Source: an uncultured Shewanella sp. (GTDB lineage: Bacteria; Pseudomonadota; Gammaproteobacteria; Enterobacterales; Shewanellaceae). From it: a DNA stretch of 64,000 bases. The stretch covers positions 17,523-81,522 of the forward strand of contig NZ_CANLKR010000027.1 in NCBI RefSeq assembly GCF_947491715.1, read 5' to 3'. The position numbers and the translations under genes were made by a program. Within the stretch, counting starts at the first letter, position 1, and the number at the start of each line of letters is the position of its first letter. Shown here piece after piece: positions 63,254 through 64,000 of this stretch. Below the pieces are notes generated by a model. That model worked only from the letters and a program-made list of their open reading frames with translations. It was not told the DNA's origin and made no database searches.

Positions 63254-63837
63254 ATGCCAGCACCTAGTGTAACAATTGCCGATATTGAAAGAGGAATATC
63301 TTTATATAACTCAGGCCATAGGCCATGGAGACAAACACTTAACTGTGTTGACTGGTTTATCATGTTTGACTCAAAGTTGTATCCTTTAAAATATACATAT
63401 GCTTTGGCTGTAAATGAACCTCCGGCTGAATATACAACCAATCAGATGAAGTCAGCTATGAAAGGCGTGCAAATTTCATTTGTGAGCCTTAAAGAGCAAC
63501 AAGAAGTATCGACTGACTTTGATAAATTAGTAATAGATTCGGTTAAAGATCCAATAGCTCGAAAAAACGTCTTATCGGTTCTAACCCAAAACCAGAAATC
63601 ACCTTTACTTATCAAGCGAGCTATAAGAGAAACCCTGATGTTGTGGCTGAAGTTCTTGAGCGTGCTGCTGGTGTTTGTGAATGTTGTAATAAACCTGCTC
63701 CTTTCAAGAAATCGAAAGATAAAAGTCCTTACTTAGAAGTTCATCATATTATTTTCTTAGCTAAGGGCGGTGATGATACTGTAGAGAATGCCGAGGCTTT
63801 ATGCCCAAATTGTCATCGACGCAAGCATTACGGCTAA
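63254..63837 (+). pseudogene. HNH endonuclease split by a -1 frame change (cassette gene)
   Basis: The first frame starts at ATG 63254 behind AAAGGAA and encodes an N-terminal domain (SVTIADIERGISLYNSGH, SKLYPLKYTYALAVNEPPAE) seen in HNH restriction-type proteins. From about 63562 the sensible protein continues in the -1 frame: ITFTYQASYKRNPDVVAEVL, ERAAGVCECCNKPAPF, YLEVHHIIFLAKGGDDTVEN and ALCPNCHRRKHYG, a complete HNH zinc nuclease. The zero frame runs on to 63736 with unnatural hydrophobic sequence. The switch point is exactly A AAA AAC (63562-63568), phased as a canonical slippery heptamer. Loss of one A from a 7-A run would look the same. So it is either a recent frameshift pseudogene, a programmed frameshift, or a sequencing error. 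Confidence 0.8.
63562..63568 (+). promoter_or_regulatory. slippery heptamer A AAA AAC at HNH frame switch
   Basis: In the zero frame the codons are cgA AAA AAC, precisely the X XXY YYZ arrangement; slipping by -1 gives AAA AAA cgt and enters the HNH frame. No strong downstream stem-loop is visible. Confidence 0.55.
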
Positions 63838-63928
63838 CAAGCTGTTAAACAAGGACAAAAACAGTTGGCTTTTGCTCCTTCGTTGCTTATTTTAGCCAAC
63901 AATTTTTTGCCTCTTAGCGAGGCGTTAG
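63835..63928 (+). mobile_element. integron attC recombination site 2
   Basis: It opens with taacaagctgttaaac, where the TAA is the HNH stop codon, and ends with gcctcttagcgaggcgttag. The halves pair (acagttggct with agccaaca, aaggacaaaaa with tttttgcctct), giving a typical bulged attC hairpin of about 94 nt. Confidence 0.85.
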
Positions 63929-64000
63929 TGCGTCAAGCGAAGCTTGATGCATCTTGCAGGGTGCAAGTCCCTGTCGGGTAAGGTTTAACCCACCACCCGT
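63928..64000 (+). mobile_element. 5' end of a putative group IIC intron (runs off window)
   Basis: Immediately at the attC edge the sequence begins GTGCG, the canonical group II intron 5' end. It folds at once: gcgtcaagc (63930-63938) pairs with gcttgatgc (63942-63950), caggg (63957-63961) with ccctg (63969-63973), and cgggt (63975-63979) with acccg (63995-63999). The gggtgcaagtccct motif is typical of domain I. Its position just after the small attC stem gcctc-ttagc-gaggc fits the class IIC habit of inserting next to hairpins. The reverse transcriptase and 3' end should lie to the right. Confidence 0.72.

Overview
The window looks like a chromosomal segment of a marine Shewanella-like gammaproteobacterium (Alteromonadales). 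The best indicator is the kdnA-kdnB-kdsB cluster for 8-amino-Kdo lipopolysaccharide, a Shewanella trait. Supporting signs are a Shewanella/Vibrio set of small families (DUF2897, DUF3334, DUF3649/PepSY/DUF3325), fadE divergent from yafJ, choline-to-betaine genes, and AT-rich intergenic DNA with many short palindromic repeats. No rRNA, tRNA, CRISPR array, phage or complete insertion sequence was seen.

Layout. 0.3-6.4 kb: a phage-like conserved protein, then a Fur-box-controlled iron operon (TonB receptor, DUF3649, PepSY protein, DUF3325). 7.3-9.4 kb: an HNH nuclease and a secreted Kelch protein. 9.6-12.8 kb: the folate-independent methionine synthase pair mesD-mesX and a TauE-type exporter. 13.6-17.1 kb: an AT-rich accessory stretch with a TylF-type methyltransferase, a decayed reading frame and a secreted alpha/beta hydrolase. 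17.8-23.7 kb: hrpA and an AtuA/DUF4387 pair. 24.2-29.9 kb: a tandem duplication of a secreted M4 metalloprotease, each copy with a conserved leader of about 500 nt. 30.0-38.5 kb: fadE, yafJ, a DUF3108 protein, an alkyltransferase-like protein, a large alkaline-phosphatase-superfamily protein and a DUF2897 protein. 38.6-44.9 kb: Kdo8N genes, carbonic anhydrase, an M15 peptidase, dapE and an ArsC-like reductase. 45.0-50.8 kb: crr, ptsI, ptsH, ACT and DUF3334 proteins, a MITE-like element and an RsmB-type methyltransferase. 51.0-57.2 kb: an osmoprotection block (MarR/CosR-like regulator, TorF porin, short BCCT transporter, betA, betB). 58.0-60.7 kb: isocitrate lyase and a divergent LysR regulator.

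The most unusual part is the right end (60.7-64.0 kb). After a patch of hairpin repeats come two gene cassettes, each closed by an integron attC site (63173-63239 and 63835-63928), with no integrase on their 5' side. The cassettes encode a DUF4365 nuclease-like protein and an HNH endonuclease split by a -1 frame change exactly at the slippery heptamer A AAA AAC. What looks like the 5' end of a group IIC intron begins at the edge of the second attC and runs off the window. This resembles an integrase-less cassette cluster (CALIN) carrying candidate anti-phage genes and invaded by a retroelement.

All calls come from reading the sequence and remembered family motifs; no database search was run.
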